Of a DNA stretch of 64,000 bases, positions 54,965 to 63,460 are shown piece after piece. Origin of the DNA: AWTP1-13 sp041288195 (GTDB lineage: Bacteria > Pseudomonadota > Alphaproteobacteria > Rhizobiales > Hyphomicrobiaceae); NCBI GenBank assembly GCA_041288195.1, contig JBGGME010000155.1:1-64000 (forward strand). Reading direction: 5' to 3'. Made by a program: the position numbers and the translations under genes. The notes beneath the pieces are model-generated. The model saw nothing but the letters and a program-made list of their open reading frames with translations. It was not told the DNA's origin and ran no database searches. Position 1 is the stretch's first letter. Each line of letters opens with the position of its first letter.

Positions 54965-54994
54965 TTGACAACCTCCCGCCTGCGCCGCTTCGAT
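54965..54994 (+). promoter_or_regulatory. Putative promoter of the cobalamin operon
   Basis: TTGACA, 18 bases, TTCGAT, giving a transcription start at about 55001, just before the riboswitch. The -35 is a perfect consensus; the -10 is partial. Confidence 0.5.
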
Positions 54995-55004
54995 GAGGGC
55001 GCGT

Positions 55005-55206
55005 GACGGTTCCTGTTGCGGCTCGCGAGGGTCGCAGCGGGTGAAAAGGGAACGCGGTGCGAGGTAAGCCTTCGGGCGAGGCCTCAAAGCTGCGGCTGCC
55101 CCCGCAACTGTAAGCGGCGAGCGTCGCCCACATGCCACTGCCGGGCAACCGGCGGGAAGGCGGGCGCAACGCGCATCAGCCGTGAGCCAGGAGACCTGCC
55201 GGCACC
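55005..55206 (+). ncRNA. Cobalamin (AdoCbl) riboswitch
   Basis: About 200 bases with the conserved blocks in order: GGTTCCTG, GGTGAAAAGGGAAC, GGTGCGAGG, CTGCCCCCGCAACTGTAAG, CCACTG, CGGGAAGGCGGGC, and the B12 box AGCCAGGAGACCTGCC. It binds adenosylcobalamin and lowers expression of uptake genes when the vitamin is plentiful. It lies 224 bases before the TonB receptor gene and after a TTGACA promoter. Confidence 0.95.
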
Positions 55207-55429
55207 AGTCGCCCATCATCCGCGCGGGGCGTGCGGTTGAGCGGACACCCGTAGTGGCGACGGCTCATGTTCGAGCGTGGGGTCGTGCCGGTCGTGTCCG
55301 CAGGAGGTATCAGAGGATCAGCCTAGACGGATCGCCGGGCGCGAAAGCGCGCGCCGGCTCCGGCTGCTCGTCCGCTTCCCTTAGACAAGTCCGACGCGAT
55401 CGCTCCGCTCCAACCCTTGGAGAGGCGTC

Positions 55430-57502
55430 ATGCGTTCGTCGTCGTTGCAGTCCTACATGCTTGCAGCAGGCCTTACCGGCCTGCCTGTCCTGTCCCTGCC
55501 AGCGCTCGCCCAGCAGCCGATCGCGCTGCCGGGCATCACCGTGCAGGGGGCCACGCTCGAGGCTCCACCCCCGCGGCCCGCCCCGGCGGCGCCGAGCCAG
55601 GCCCCGGCGGCCGCTCCCGGCGAGACCACCGCACTCTCCACCGAGCAGAGCGCAATCGCCGGCGTTCCCGCCTACACGGTCGGCAACGCGGTGACGGTCG
55701 TCACCGGCGAGGAGCTGCGCGCGCGGCAGATCCGCTACGCGGCCGAGGCGCTGCGCAGCCTGCCCGGCGTCTCGGTGGGCCGCAGCGGCGGTTTCGGCAA
55801 TATCACGCAGGTGCGCATCCGCGGCGCCGAGGGCAACCACACGCTGGTCCTGATCGACGGCATCGAGGCCAACAACACCGCCGACGGCGAGTTCGACTTC
55901 TCCAATCTCTCCGCCGACGACATCGAGCGCATCGAGATCATTCGCGGGCCCATGAGCGGCCTCTACGGCTCCAATGCGGTGGGCGGCGTGATCAACATCA
56001 TCACGCGGCGCGGGCAGGGGCCGCTGACCCTCACGGTGCGGACCGAGGGCGGCTCGATGGGGACCACGGACGTCGCCGGCCGCGTCGCGGTCGGCAACGA
56101 CAAGGTGCATCTGTCGGTGTCCTACCAGGTGCGCGAGACCGCGGGCTACAACATCGCCCCGGTCGGCGACGAGGACGACGGCTCGCGCCTGGGCACCTTC
56201 ACGATGCGGGCGGGCGCGACGCTGCTGCCGGGCGTCACGCTCGACTTCACGGTGCGCAAGAGCGACAAGCAGGCCGACCGCGACGGCTTCGGCGGACCGG
56301 CGGGGACGCTCGCCACCGCCATCGACGACCGCTCCACGCTCGATCACCGGGTGTTTCTGGCGGGCGGCAACCTGCGCTGGGACATGCTCGGCGGCGCGCT
56401 GACCCACGAGCTCCGCATCAACCACAACAGCACGACCACCGCCGACACCGACCGCTCCTTCTTCGCAAGCTTCAGCCGCAACATCAGCGAGGCGGAGAAG
56501 TACGCCTACCTCGCCACCTATCGCCTGAACATGCCGGCGCTGTGGATGAAGCATGCGTTCACCGGCCGGGTCGAGAAGGAGGACGAGCGCTTCACGCCGT
56601 TCGGCGACTTCGCCGATGGATTGGAGCGCGCGCGCGGGCGCATGGCCTACACGGGGGAATGGCGCGGCGACTTCGCCGACCGCCTGTTCCTGACCGCGGG
56701 CATCCGCCGGGACGACAACGACAATTTCCAGGACTTCACGACCTGGCGGGCAGCGGCCTCGCTGGTGCTCAAGGAGCTCTACATGCGGCCGCACGCCAGC
56801 GTCGGCACGGCCGTGAAGCTGCCCACCATGTACGAGCAGTTCGGGACGAGCCCCTTCTTCGTGCCGAACGCCGCGCTGACGCCGGAGGAGAGCTTCGGCT
56901 GGGACGCCGGCGTCGAGTTCACGTTCTTCAAGGGGGTGGCGATCCTGGACGTGACCTATTTCAACTCCGACCTCACCAACAAGATCAACGGCACCGCGCC
57001 GGGGCCGCGTCCGGGTACGTTCACGTCGGTCAACCTGCCGGGCGAGAGCACGCGCGAGGGTGTCGAGGTGGCGGCCCGCTTCAAGCTCACGCGCGAGATC
57101 ACGCTCGGCGGCGCCTACACCTACACGGACGCGCGCAACCCCGACGGCGAGCGCGAGCTGCGGCGGCCACCGCATGCGGGCAAGGTGGACCTCGCATACG
57201 ACTTCATGGGTGGGCGCGGCACCGCCACCATCGGTGCCATCTACAACGGCCGCCAGGAGGACATCGCGTTCCGGATGCCGTTCTTCTTCCCGACCGAGCG
57301 CGTGGCGCTCGACGCCTACTGGCTGCTCAACGCCACGGCCTCCTACAAGATCACTCCGGCCGTGGAGGTGTTCGGGCGCGTTGAGAACCTGCTCGATCGG
57401 CACTATCAAGAGGTCTACGGCTATGATGCGCCCCCGATTGCGGCCTATGCGGGCGTCAAGCTGACGCTCGGCGGTGTCGAGGATCCCCGGAGGTTGAAGT
57501 AG
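55430..57502 (+). CDS. btuB: TonB-dependent receptor (BtuB-like, cobalamin)
   Basis: 690 residues: signal peptide ending PALA-Q, an Ala/Pro spacer, a plug domain (YTVGNAVTVVTGEELRAR, LPGVSVGRSGGFGNITQVRI, GPMSGLYGSNAVGGVINIIT) and a 22-strand barrel ending in a canonical aromatic strand (VKLTLGG). The sequence PGITVQGATLE after the signal peptide may include the TonB box. Ligand is inferred from the riboswitch and the ABC importer genes that follow. GGAGAGG lies 8 bases before the ATG. Confidence 0.92.
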   Translation: MRSSSLQSYMLAAGLTGLPVLSLPALAQQPIALPGITVQGATLEAPPPRPAPAAPSQAPAAAPGETTALSTEQSAIAGVPAYTVGNAVTVVTGEELRARQIRYAAEALRSLPGVSVGRSGGFGNITQVRIRGAEGNHTLVLIDGIEANNTADGEFDFSNLSADDIERIEIIRGPMSGLYGSNAVGGVINIITRRGQGPLTLTVRTEGGSMGTTDVAGRVAVGNDKVHLSVSYQVRETAGYNIAPVGDEDDGSRLGTFTMRAGATLLPGVTLDFTVRKSDKQADRDGFGGPAGTLATAIDDRSTLDHRVFLAGGNLRWDMLGGALTHELRINHNSTTTADTDRSFFASFSRNISEAEKYAYLATYRLNMPALWMKHAFTGRVEKEDERFTPFGDFADGLERARGRMAYTGEWRGDFADRLFLTAGIRRDDNDNFQDFTTWRAAASLVLKELYMRPHASVGTAVKLPTMYEQFGTSPFFVPNAALTPEESFGWDAGVEFTFFKGVAILDVTYFNSDLTNKINGTAPGPRPGTFTSVNLPGESTREGVEVAARFKLTREITLGGAYTYTDARNPDGERELRRPPHAGKVDLAYDFMGGRGTATIGAIYNGRQEDIAFRMPFFFPTERVALDAYWLLNATASYKITPAVEVFGRVENLLDRHYQEVYGYDAPPIAAYAGVKLTLGGVEDPRRLK

Positions 57503-57519
57503 CAAACGTCTCCAGAGCG

Positions 57520-58398
57520 TTGCGGCAGCCGCTGGCGGCGATGGCGCTGGCGGCTGCGGCATTGGCATGGGCTCAATGCGGGTCGGTCGCCGCGCAATCT
57601 CCGGCTCAGCCGGCGGAGAAGCCGCGCCGCATCGTCTCGCTCGACCTGTGCGCCGACCAGCTGCTGGTCGAGTTCGTGCCGCGCGAGCGCATCGCCGCCG
57701 TGACCCACCTGCTGGCGGACCCGGCCGTCTCCGCCATCCCCGAGAAGGGGCGCGGCATCCCCTTCACCCGCGGCGGCGCCGAGGAGGTGCTGCGCCACGA
57801 TCCCGACCTGGTGCTGGCGGGGCCCTTCGGCGTCTCCGGCACGGTGGGGCTGCTGCGGCGGCTGGGCCGTAACATGGTGGTGGTTCCGCTCGCCAACGAC
57901 CTCGACGGCGTGCGCGCCGCGGTGCGGAAGGTGGCCGCGGCCGTCGGGGAGCGGGCGAAAGGCGAGGCGATGATCGCGGACTACGACCGGCGCCTGGCAA
58001 GCCTCGCACGCGGTGCGGAGCGCGGGCAGCACCCGACCGCCGTCATCTACCAGGTCAGCGGCGCAGTCTCCGGCGCGGACAGCCTTGCCGACGCCGCACT
58101 CGCCGCCGCGGGCTTGCGCAACATGGCGGCGGACTATCCCTTGGCGCGCAGCGGCGTCGTCCCGCTCGAGGCCCTGCTCGCACGCCCGCCCGACCTGCTG
58201 GTGCTGTCGAGCGGCGCGGATGAATATCGCACGGCGGTGGCCGACAACCTGCGCCACCCCGTGATCGGCCTGCTGCGCAAACGGGGCGCCTCGATCGAGC
58301 TGCCGTGGCGCATGTGGCTGTGCGGCACGCCGCACATCATCGAGGCGGTGGAGCAGCTGGCCGCCGCGCGCGGCCGCATCGAGGCGCGGGCCCGATGA
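57520..58398 (+). CDS. btuF: Periplasmic cobalamin-binding protein (BtuF-like)
   Basis: 292 residues. Signal peptide ending SVAA-Q, then a class III (BtuF/FecB-type) binding protein with two lobes: PRRIVSLDLCADQLLVEFVP, RHDPDLVLAGPFG, DSLADAALAAAGLRNMAADY, LARPPDLLVLSSG. It hands substrate to the permease. TTG 57520 and ATG 57541 are both possible starts; neither has a strong site, and translation may follow from btuB 17 bases upstream. It overlaps btuC by 4 bases. Confidence 0.88.
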   Translation: MRQPLAAMALAAAALAWAQCGSVAAQSPAQPAEKPRRIVSLDLCADQLLVEFVPRERIAAVTHLLADPAVSAIPEKGRGIPFTRGGAEEVLRHDPDLVLAGPFGVSGTVGLLRRLGRNMVVVPLANDLDGVRAAVRKVAAAVGERAKGEAMIADYDRRLASLARGAERGQHPTAVIYQVSGAVSGADSLADAALAAAGLRNMAADYPLARSGVVPLEALLARPPDLLVLSSGADEYRTAVADNLRHPVIGLLRKRGASIELPWRMWLCGTPHIIEAVEQLAAARGRIEARAR

Positions 58399-59390
58399 CA
58401 GCGCCGCGGGCCCTGTGGGACGGCAAGGCTGCCAGGCTGCTCGGCGCGCTCGCTGCGGCGGCCGTCGCCGCGTTCCTGCTGTCCCTAGCGGTCGGCCCGA
58501 CGGGGTTCGGCATCCTGCTCTCAGGAGATGCCGGGGCCCTCATCTTCAAGGAGATCCGTCTGCCGCGCGCGGTGCTGGGCGTGCTCATCGGCGGCTCGCT
58601 CGGACTGTCGGGCGCAGCGCTGCAGGGCTACCTGCGCAACCCCCTGGCGGAGCCGAGCCTGATCGGCGTCTCGGGCGGGGCCGCGCTCGGGGCGGTGCTG
58701 GCGATCCATCTCGGCCTGTCCGCCGCCTTCGCCTTCGCGCTGCCGCTGGGGGGGCTGATCGGCGCGGCCGCGGCCATGCTGGCCGTGATCGCACTCGCCG
58801 GCGTCTATGGCGGGCCGGTGACGCTAATCCTGGCGGGGCTCGCCGTCTCGAGCTTCGCGGCGGCGCTGATCTCGCTCGTCCTCAACCTGTCGCAGAACCC
58901 GTTCGCGTCGGTGGAGATGGTGTACTGGATCATGGGATCGCTCGCCGACCGCAGCCTGACGCAGGTGTGGCTGTCGGCGCCGCTGATGCTGGTGGGCATC
59001 GGCCTGCTGCTCACCGTCGGGCGGGCGCTGGATGCGCTCACGCTGGGCGAGGACGCGGCGCGCAGCCTCGGCATCGACCTTGCACGCACGCGCCTCATGG
59101 TCGTCGCCGGCACGGCACTCAGCGTGGGTGCCGCAACCGCCGTGACGGGCATCATCGGCTTCGTCGGCCTGATCGTCCCGCACGCCCTGCGTCCGCTGGC
59201 GGGGCACCGGCCCGCGCTGCTGCTGCCGGCAAGCTTCCTCGGTGGCGCCATCATGCTGCTGGTCGCCGACGTGGCCTTGCGGCTGGTCCAGCCCTGGGTC
59301 GACCTCAGGATCGGCGTGCTCACCGCGCTGATCGGCGCGCCGTTCTTCGTGTGGCTGGTGCTGAGGACCCGCGCGGAGCTCGCGCCATGA
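58395..59390 (+). CDS. btuC: Cobalamin ABC transporter permease (BtuC-like, FecCD family)
   Basis: 331 residues, about ten helices. IRLPRAVLGVLIGGSLGLSG, NPLAEPSLIGVSGGAALGA, YWIMGSLADRS, TGIIGFVGLIVPHALRPLAG and ADVALRL are signatures of the FecCD/BtuC family. It forms the dimeric channel. It overlaps btuF and btuD by 4 bases, so the three proteins are made together. Confidence 0.93.
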   Translation: MTAPRALWDGKAARLLGALAAAAVAAFLLSLAVGPTGFGILLSGDAGALIFKEIRLPRAVLGVLIGGSLGLSGAALQGYLRNPLAEPSLIGVSGGAALGAVLAIHLGLSAAFAFALPLGGLIGAAAAMLAVIALAGVYGGPVTLILAGLAVSSFAAALISLVLNLSQNPFASVEMVYWIMGSLADRSLTQVWLSAPLMLVGIGLLLTVGRALDALTLGEDAARSLGIDLARTRLMVVAGTALSVGAATAVTGIIGFVGLIVPHALRPLAGHRPALLLPASFLGGAIMLLVADVALRLVQPWVDLRIGVLTALIGAPFFVWLVLRTRAELAP

Positions 59391-60160
59391 GGGTCGAGGC
59401 GCAGGGGCTGCATGTCAGGCTCGCCTCGCGCGAGGTGATCGCGGGTCTCGAGTTCGCAGCGCGCGCGGGCGAGATGACGGCGGTGATCGGGCCCAACGGC
59501 GCCGGCAAGACGACCCTGCTGCGCACGTTCGCGGGGCTGATCGCGCCGACGGCCGGCACGGCGTCGCTCGATGGGCGATCGATCGCCGACTGGCGACCGC
59601 ACGAGCGTGCGCGCGTGCTCGCCTACCTGCCGCAGGAGCGCACCGTGCACTGGGCGCTCACCGCGCGCGCGGTGGTGGCGCTCGGCCGCCTGCCCTACCA
59701 GCCGATGGGGGCCGGCGAATCCGAGGCCGACGCGCTGGCCGTTGCCGCCGCGCTGTCGGCAATGGATGTCACCCATCTCGCCGACAGGCCGGTGCTGGAG
59801 ATGTCGGGCGGCGAGCGGGCCCGCGTGCTGGTTGCCCGCGCGCTGGCCCAGGAGCCGCGCGTGCTGCTCGCCGACGAGCCGACCGCGGGCCTCGATCCGG
59901 CGCACCAGCTCGCCCTGTTCCGGCATTTCACCGCGCTCGCCGCGGCGGGCCGGACCGTGGTTGTAGCGCTGCACGACCTCTCGCTCGCCGCGCGCTTCTG
60001 TCACAGGATCGTGCTGATGCAGGCCGGCCGCGCGGTGGCGGCAGGCGCGCCGGAGGATGTGCTGCGGATCGAGCACCTTGCCGCCGTCTACGGCATCAAG
60101 GCGCGCTACGTGGTCGTCGACGGCGTGCCGGTTGTGCTGCCGCTCGATGTGCTGCCATGA
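59387..60160 (+). CDS. btuD: Cobalamin ABC transporter ATP-binding protein (BtuD-like)
   Basis: 257 residues. Walker A GPNGAGKTT (35-43), Q-loop LPQERTVHW, signature MSGGERARV (about 141-149), Walker B VLLADEPT, switch His in VVALHDLSLAARF. It drives import by the BtuF/BtuC system. The ATGA overlap with btuC shows coupling. The last 19 bases including the stop (60143-60161) are repeated at 60777-60795 beyond an AT-rich insert. Confidence 0.93.
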   Translation: MRVEAQGLHVRLASREVIAGLEFAARAGEMTAVIGPNGAGKTTLLRTFAGLIAPTAGTASLDGRSIADWRPHERARVLAYLPQERTVHWALTARAVVALGRLPYQPMGAGESEADALAVAAALSAMDVTHLADRPVLEMSGGERARVLVARALAQEPRVLLADEPTAGLDPAHQLALFRHFTALAAAGRTVVVALHDLSLAARFCHRIVLMQAGRAVAAGAPEDVLRIEHLAAVYGIKARYVVVDGVPVVLPLDVLP

Positions 60161-60297
60161 TGAGACCGCACCCGCCTTTTCAATGAGTTACGTGGATTTT
60201 GCACTGATTTTGCAGGAGTTAAGGCCCACAGTGCGACAATCTGTCTTTGAGAGAAGCTGATACAATACGCGCATTGCAACGGGAGGAGTGAGCGTCG

Positions 60298-60606
60298 ATG
60301 GCGGTACTGGACACTGCTGGGAAGGTTTGGGCGAAGATCCAAGAGTTCATTGGTCGGATTGATGCATTGGAAGACGGGAAGAAGGAGCATGATGGGGAGT
60401 TAAAGCATCTCTCGAAAGAGCTTGAGTTGATGAGACGGGAGATGAACCACGACGAAAAGGTGAGGACGCACCTCGCCCAGAAGGTCGCTGAGTTCGAGCA
60501 ACGCATCAAAAAATTAGAGAGTGAGAAGCACGGGGCTAAGGTTAGTGCTGGCATTGCAAAGAAGAAGATTGAAAAGTTGAAGGACGAGCGCAGGGCGCGC
60601 CATTGA
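60298..60606 (+). CDS. Small coiled-coil protein, foreign base composition
   Basis: 102 residues, almost entirely heptad-patterned and charged: WAKIQEFIGRIDALEDGKKE, LKHLSKELELMRREM, KVAEFEQRIKKLESEK, KKKIEKLKDER. No signal peptide or membrane helix. The ATG has a strong GGGAGGAG 10 bases upstream, and a TACAAT (-10-like) box precedes at 60261. Codons use many A/T third positions, unlike every neighbour, which points to recent transfer. The function is unknown. Confidence 0.8.
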   Translation: MAVLDTAGKVWAKIQEFIGRIDALEDGKKEHDGELKHLSKELELMRREMNHDEKVRTHLAQKVAEFEQRIKKLESEKHGAKVSAGIAKKKIEKLKDERRARH

Positions 60607-60613
60607 GTAGATT

Positions 60614-60646
60614 AGCCCTGCGCGGCGACGGGGCTTTGCTTTTATT
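60614..60646 (+). terminator. Probable intrinsic terminator of the coiled-coil gene
   Basis: AGCCC ... GGGCT hairpin (outer stem 60614-60618 with 60631-60635, GC-rich interior) followed by TTGCTTTTATT, 8 bases after the stop codon region. Confidence 0.65.
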
Positions 60647-60847
60647 CTGGGCGACGAAGGCTGAGTTGAGCTCCTCGATGGTTGAGACACGCGTGGTGCG
60701 GGGTTGACGCGCATCAAGGCGACTGGACGTTCTCTCCCCTTTCGCGATGGAAAACTGTCACAAGAGATGTCAACTTCTCGATGTGCTGCCATGATTGGGC
60801 CCTGAAGATCGCCTTGATGCGGTGCCGGCGGTCGGGGGGCTTGTGAA

Positions 60848-61921
60848 TTGTTCTTCTTCAAGCACAAGCAGCGTCTCAATCTGGCGCTCGAGGGCGGCGG
60901 CGCGCACGGCGCCTTCACCTGGGGCGTGCTCGATCGCCTGCTCGAAGACGAGACGCTCGAGCTCGGCTGGATCAGCGCAACGAGCGCCGGCGCCGTCAAT
61001 GCAGTGGCGGTGGCGGCGGGGCTTGCCGAGACCGGCCGGCCGGGCGCGCGCGCCAAGCTGCGCACGGTGTGGGAGGCGGTGGCCAAGGCCGGCGTTCCCG
61101 ATCTGCTGCGCAACAATCCGTGGCTGGCGAGCCTGAGCCGCTCGCAGGCGCTGGCGCAGGTGGCAACCCTGTTCTCGCCCTACGATTTCAACCCGCTGGG
61201 CTTCGATCCCTTCCGCAAGCTGCTCGAGGCCCACATCGATTTCGCGCTACTGCGCACCACTCAGGGACCCGAGCTGCTGATCGCCGCCACCGATGTGGCG
61301 ACCGGCCGACCGCGCCTCTTCCGCCGCCGCGAGATCACCGTGCAGTCGGTGCTGGCCTCGGCCTGCCTACCTACCCTGCATCACGCCGTGTCGATCGACG
61401 GGCGCGCCTACTGGGACGGCGGCTTCTCGGCCAACCCCGATCTCCTCACCCTGGCGCGCGACAGCCCGGTCGCCGATACGCTGATCGTCAAGCTCAACCC
61501 AGTACGCAGCGAGGGCGTGCCGACCAGCACGCGCGAGATCTCGGCACGCATCAACCAGATCACCTTCGGCCAGCCCATGCTGCGCGATATCGAGGTGATC
61601 GAGACGGTGCGCGCGCATGCCTCGCGCTGGTCGCTGCGGGCGGGCTCGGCGGACGCGCGCATCGCCCGCCACCGCTTCCATCTGATCGAGGCAGGCCGCT
61701 TCACCAGCACGCTGGCGCCCGAGAGCAAGGCCAAGCCGGAGCTCGAGCTCCTCACCTACCTCTTCGGCGCCGGCCGCAGCGAGACCGAGAAGTGGCTGGC
61801 GCGCGCCAGGGCCGACATCGGCCGGCGCGCCACCGTCGACCTCGGCCGCCACTTCCTGGCGGAGCGGCCCGCGCCGCAGGCCAAAAGCGGACGGCGGGCG
61901 CCGCCGGAGGCGGCGGCCTGA
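60848..61921 (+). CDS. Patatin-like phospholipase
   Basis: 357 residues. Oxyanion loop LALEGGGAHGAFTWGVLD, nucleophile elbow ATSAGAVNA (the usual first Gly of GxSxG is Ala), and the catalytic Asp in YWDGGFSANPDL. It hydrolyses acyl esters of lipids. TTG 60848 is the only start that includes the oxyanion loop; GGGGGG lies about 10 bases upstream. A basic/Pro tail (KSGRRAPPEAAA) ends it. It follows the 19-bp repeat, so its original promoter may have been changed by the insert. Confidence 0.87.
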   Translation: MFFFKHKQRLNLALEGGGAHGAFTWGVLDRLLEDETLELGWISATSAGAVNAVAVAAGLAETGRPGARAKLRTVWEAVAKAGVPDLLRNNPWLASLSRSQALAQVATLFSPYDFNPLGFDPFRKLLEAHIDFALLRTTQGPELLIAATDVATGRPRLFRRREITVQSVLASACLPTLHHAVSIDGRAYWDGGFSANPDLLTLARDSPVADTLIVKLNPVRSEGVPTSTREISARINQITFGQPMLRDIEVIETVRAHASRWSLRAGSADARIARHRFHLIEAGRFTSTLAPESKAKPELELLTYLFGAGRSETEKWLARARADIGRRATVDLGRHFLAERPAPQAKSGRRAPPEAAA

Positions 61922-62127
61922 GAGCCGCACGCACACTCGTCGCGCAGGAGTTGCTCGCACTGAACGAGGCTTAGTCTCAATCCGAGCAACCGTGTATTGC
62001 ACGCGCGCAAGGATTGCTTTAGCTAGTTCGGCGAAAAGCGGGGTGGGCGGAAGGATATTTTGCTACAGACGCGCAGGGAAGCGTCCGCGCGAATTTGCGC
62101 GAGCGCGGGGAGTGGGGAGCAGGCCGG
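61922..62127. other. Intergenic gap with no supported gene
   Basis: About 200 bases between the patatin and the MFS gene. It contains a GGGGAG ribosome site at its end for the next gene; no hairpin with a T run was seen. Confidence 0.4.
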
Positions 62128-63438
62128 GTGAACGATCGTCTTTCGGGGCTGCCCGCGGACATGTCCGCGCCTGCCAGACCCAAATGGACGGCTGCCGTGG
62201 CGCTGCTGGCGATGCTGGCCGCAACCGCCATTCTCGCCCAGTTCTTCCGCACATCCACGGCGATCCTCGGTCCCGAGCTGATCCGCGATCTCGACCTCTC
62301 CCCGGAAGCGTTCGGCCTCGCCAACGCCAGCTTCTTCATCGCGCTGCTGTTGGCGCAGATCCCGGTGGGCCTCGCGTACGACCGGTTCGGCCCGCGCCTG
62401 ACGGTCGCCGCCCTGTTCGTGCCGATGGCAGCCGGGGCGATGCTGCACGGGCTCGCCGACACTGGGGCGCAGATGGCGGTGGCCCGGTTCGTGACCGGCA
62501 TCGGCTGCGCGGCGGGGTTCACGGCCAGCGTGGTGCTGGTGTCGGCCTGGTTCAGCCGCCCGTCATGGAGCATGACGCTGAGCTGGCTGATCGCGCTGAG
62601 CCATCTCGGTGCGGTCCTGGCCGGCACGCCGCTGGCCGCGGCCACGCAACTGATCGGCTGGCGCTTCACCTTTGTCGCCATGGGCCTGGTGGCGGTGCTG
62701 ATCGGCTACCTGTTCGTTCTGGTCGTGCGTGATCGCCCGCCGGGAGCCCCGCGAACTCCGACCGAGGGCGGACCCGGGGCCCTGTCGGGACTGTGGCAGG
62801 TCATGCGAATGCCGGGCATGGGGCGCCTGCTCGTGATGTTCATGGTCGCCTATGCCGTGCTGGTGACGGTGCAGGTGCTGTGGTCGGGACCCTACCTGCA
62901 CGATGTGCACGGCCTCGATACCCTCGAGCGGGGCCACGTGCTCCTCGGCATGGCTGTCGCGCAGACCGTTGGCACGCTGCTGGTGGGACCCATGGACCGC
63001 GTCCTCAATACGAGGAAGTGGGTGGTCGTGGCGGCGGCGTCGCTGACGCTCGCATCGCTCACGGTGCTGGCCGTCGTTCCCGTCTCGCTGCCCGTTGCCG
63101 TCGGCCTGCTGCTGGTGCTGAGCGGGTCGTCCACCTACGGCAGCGTGCTCTATGCCCAGGTGCGCGGCCTCTTCCCCGACCACCTCGCCGGACGCAGCGC
63201 CACCATCACCAACATGGCGCCCCTGCTCGGCGCCTCGGTGCTGCCGACGCTGACGGGTTTCATCCCGCCCCTGTTCCCGAGCCGGGGCGAGGGCTATTCG
63301 CTGCTCGCCTACCAGAGCATCTTCGCGACGCTGGCGATCTGCCTCGCGGTGGGGCTTGCGATCTACATGACGGCGCGGGATGTGAAGCCGCGGCCGAGCG
63401 AGCTGACGCCGGGGCGGGCCTCGCCGTCGGCCGGCTAG
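62128..63438 (+). CDS. Major facilitator superfamily transporter
   Basis: 436 residues, twelve helices, with FFIALLLAQIPVGLAYDRFG as the conserved loop 2-3 motif and RDRPPGAPRTPTEGGPG as the central loop. GTG 62128 has a GGGGAG site; ATG 62161 is an alternative without one. It resembles nitrate/nitrite- or sugar-type MFS carriers only loosely, so no substrate is given. The final cytoplasmic tail is Pro-rich. Confidence 0.83.
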   Translation: MNDRLSGLPADMSAPARPKWTAAVALLAMLAATAILAQFFRTSTAILGPELIRDLDLSPEAFGLANASFFIALLLAQIPVGLAYDRFGPRLTVAALFVPMAAGAMLHGLADTGAQMAVARFVTGIGCAAGFTASVVLVSAWFSRPSWSMTLSWLIALSHLGAVLAGTPLAAATQLIGWRFTFVAMGLVAVLIGYLFVLVVRDRPPGAPRTPTEGGPGALSGLWQVMRMPGMGRLLVMFMVAYAVLVTVQVLWSGPYLHDVHGLDTLERGHVLLGMAVAQTVGTLLVGPMDRVLNTRKWVVVAAASLTLASLTVLAVVPVSLPVAVGLLLVLSGSSTYGSVLYAQVRGLFPDHLAGRSATITNMAPLLGASVLPTLTGFIPPLFPSRGEGYSLLAYQSIFATLAICLAVGLAIYMTARDVKPRPSELTPGRASPSAG

Positions 63439-63460
63439 CCCGGCTCGGGGGGAGTTGTCG

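Larger units (their letters stand above)
60162..60795. mobile_element. AT-rich single-gene insert with a 19-bp repeat of the btuD end
   Basis: 634 bases, counting one repeat, between perfect 19-base direct repeats CTCGATGTGCTGCCATGAT at 60143-60161 (end of btuD) and 60777-60795. The interior is far richer in A+T than the flanks, holds one small gene and its terminator, and has no recombinase. This is the pattern left when a segment recombines at the end of a gene and carries a copy of that end, or when a 19-bp target is duplicated. Confidence 0.65.

Noticed and set aside
60690..60712. GCGTGGTGCGGGGTTGA resembling the end of lutC with a 6-base deletion
   Set aside because: A 17-base match allowing a gap in GC-rich sequence can arise by chance, and no flanking homology to the lutC region is seen.
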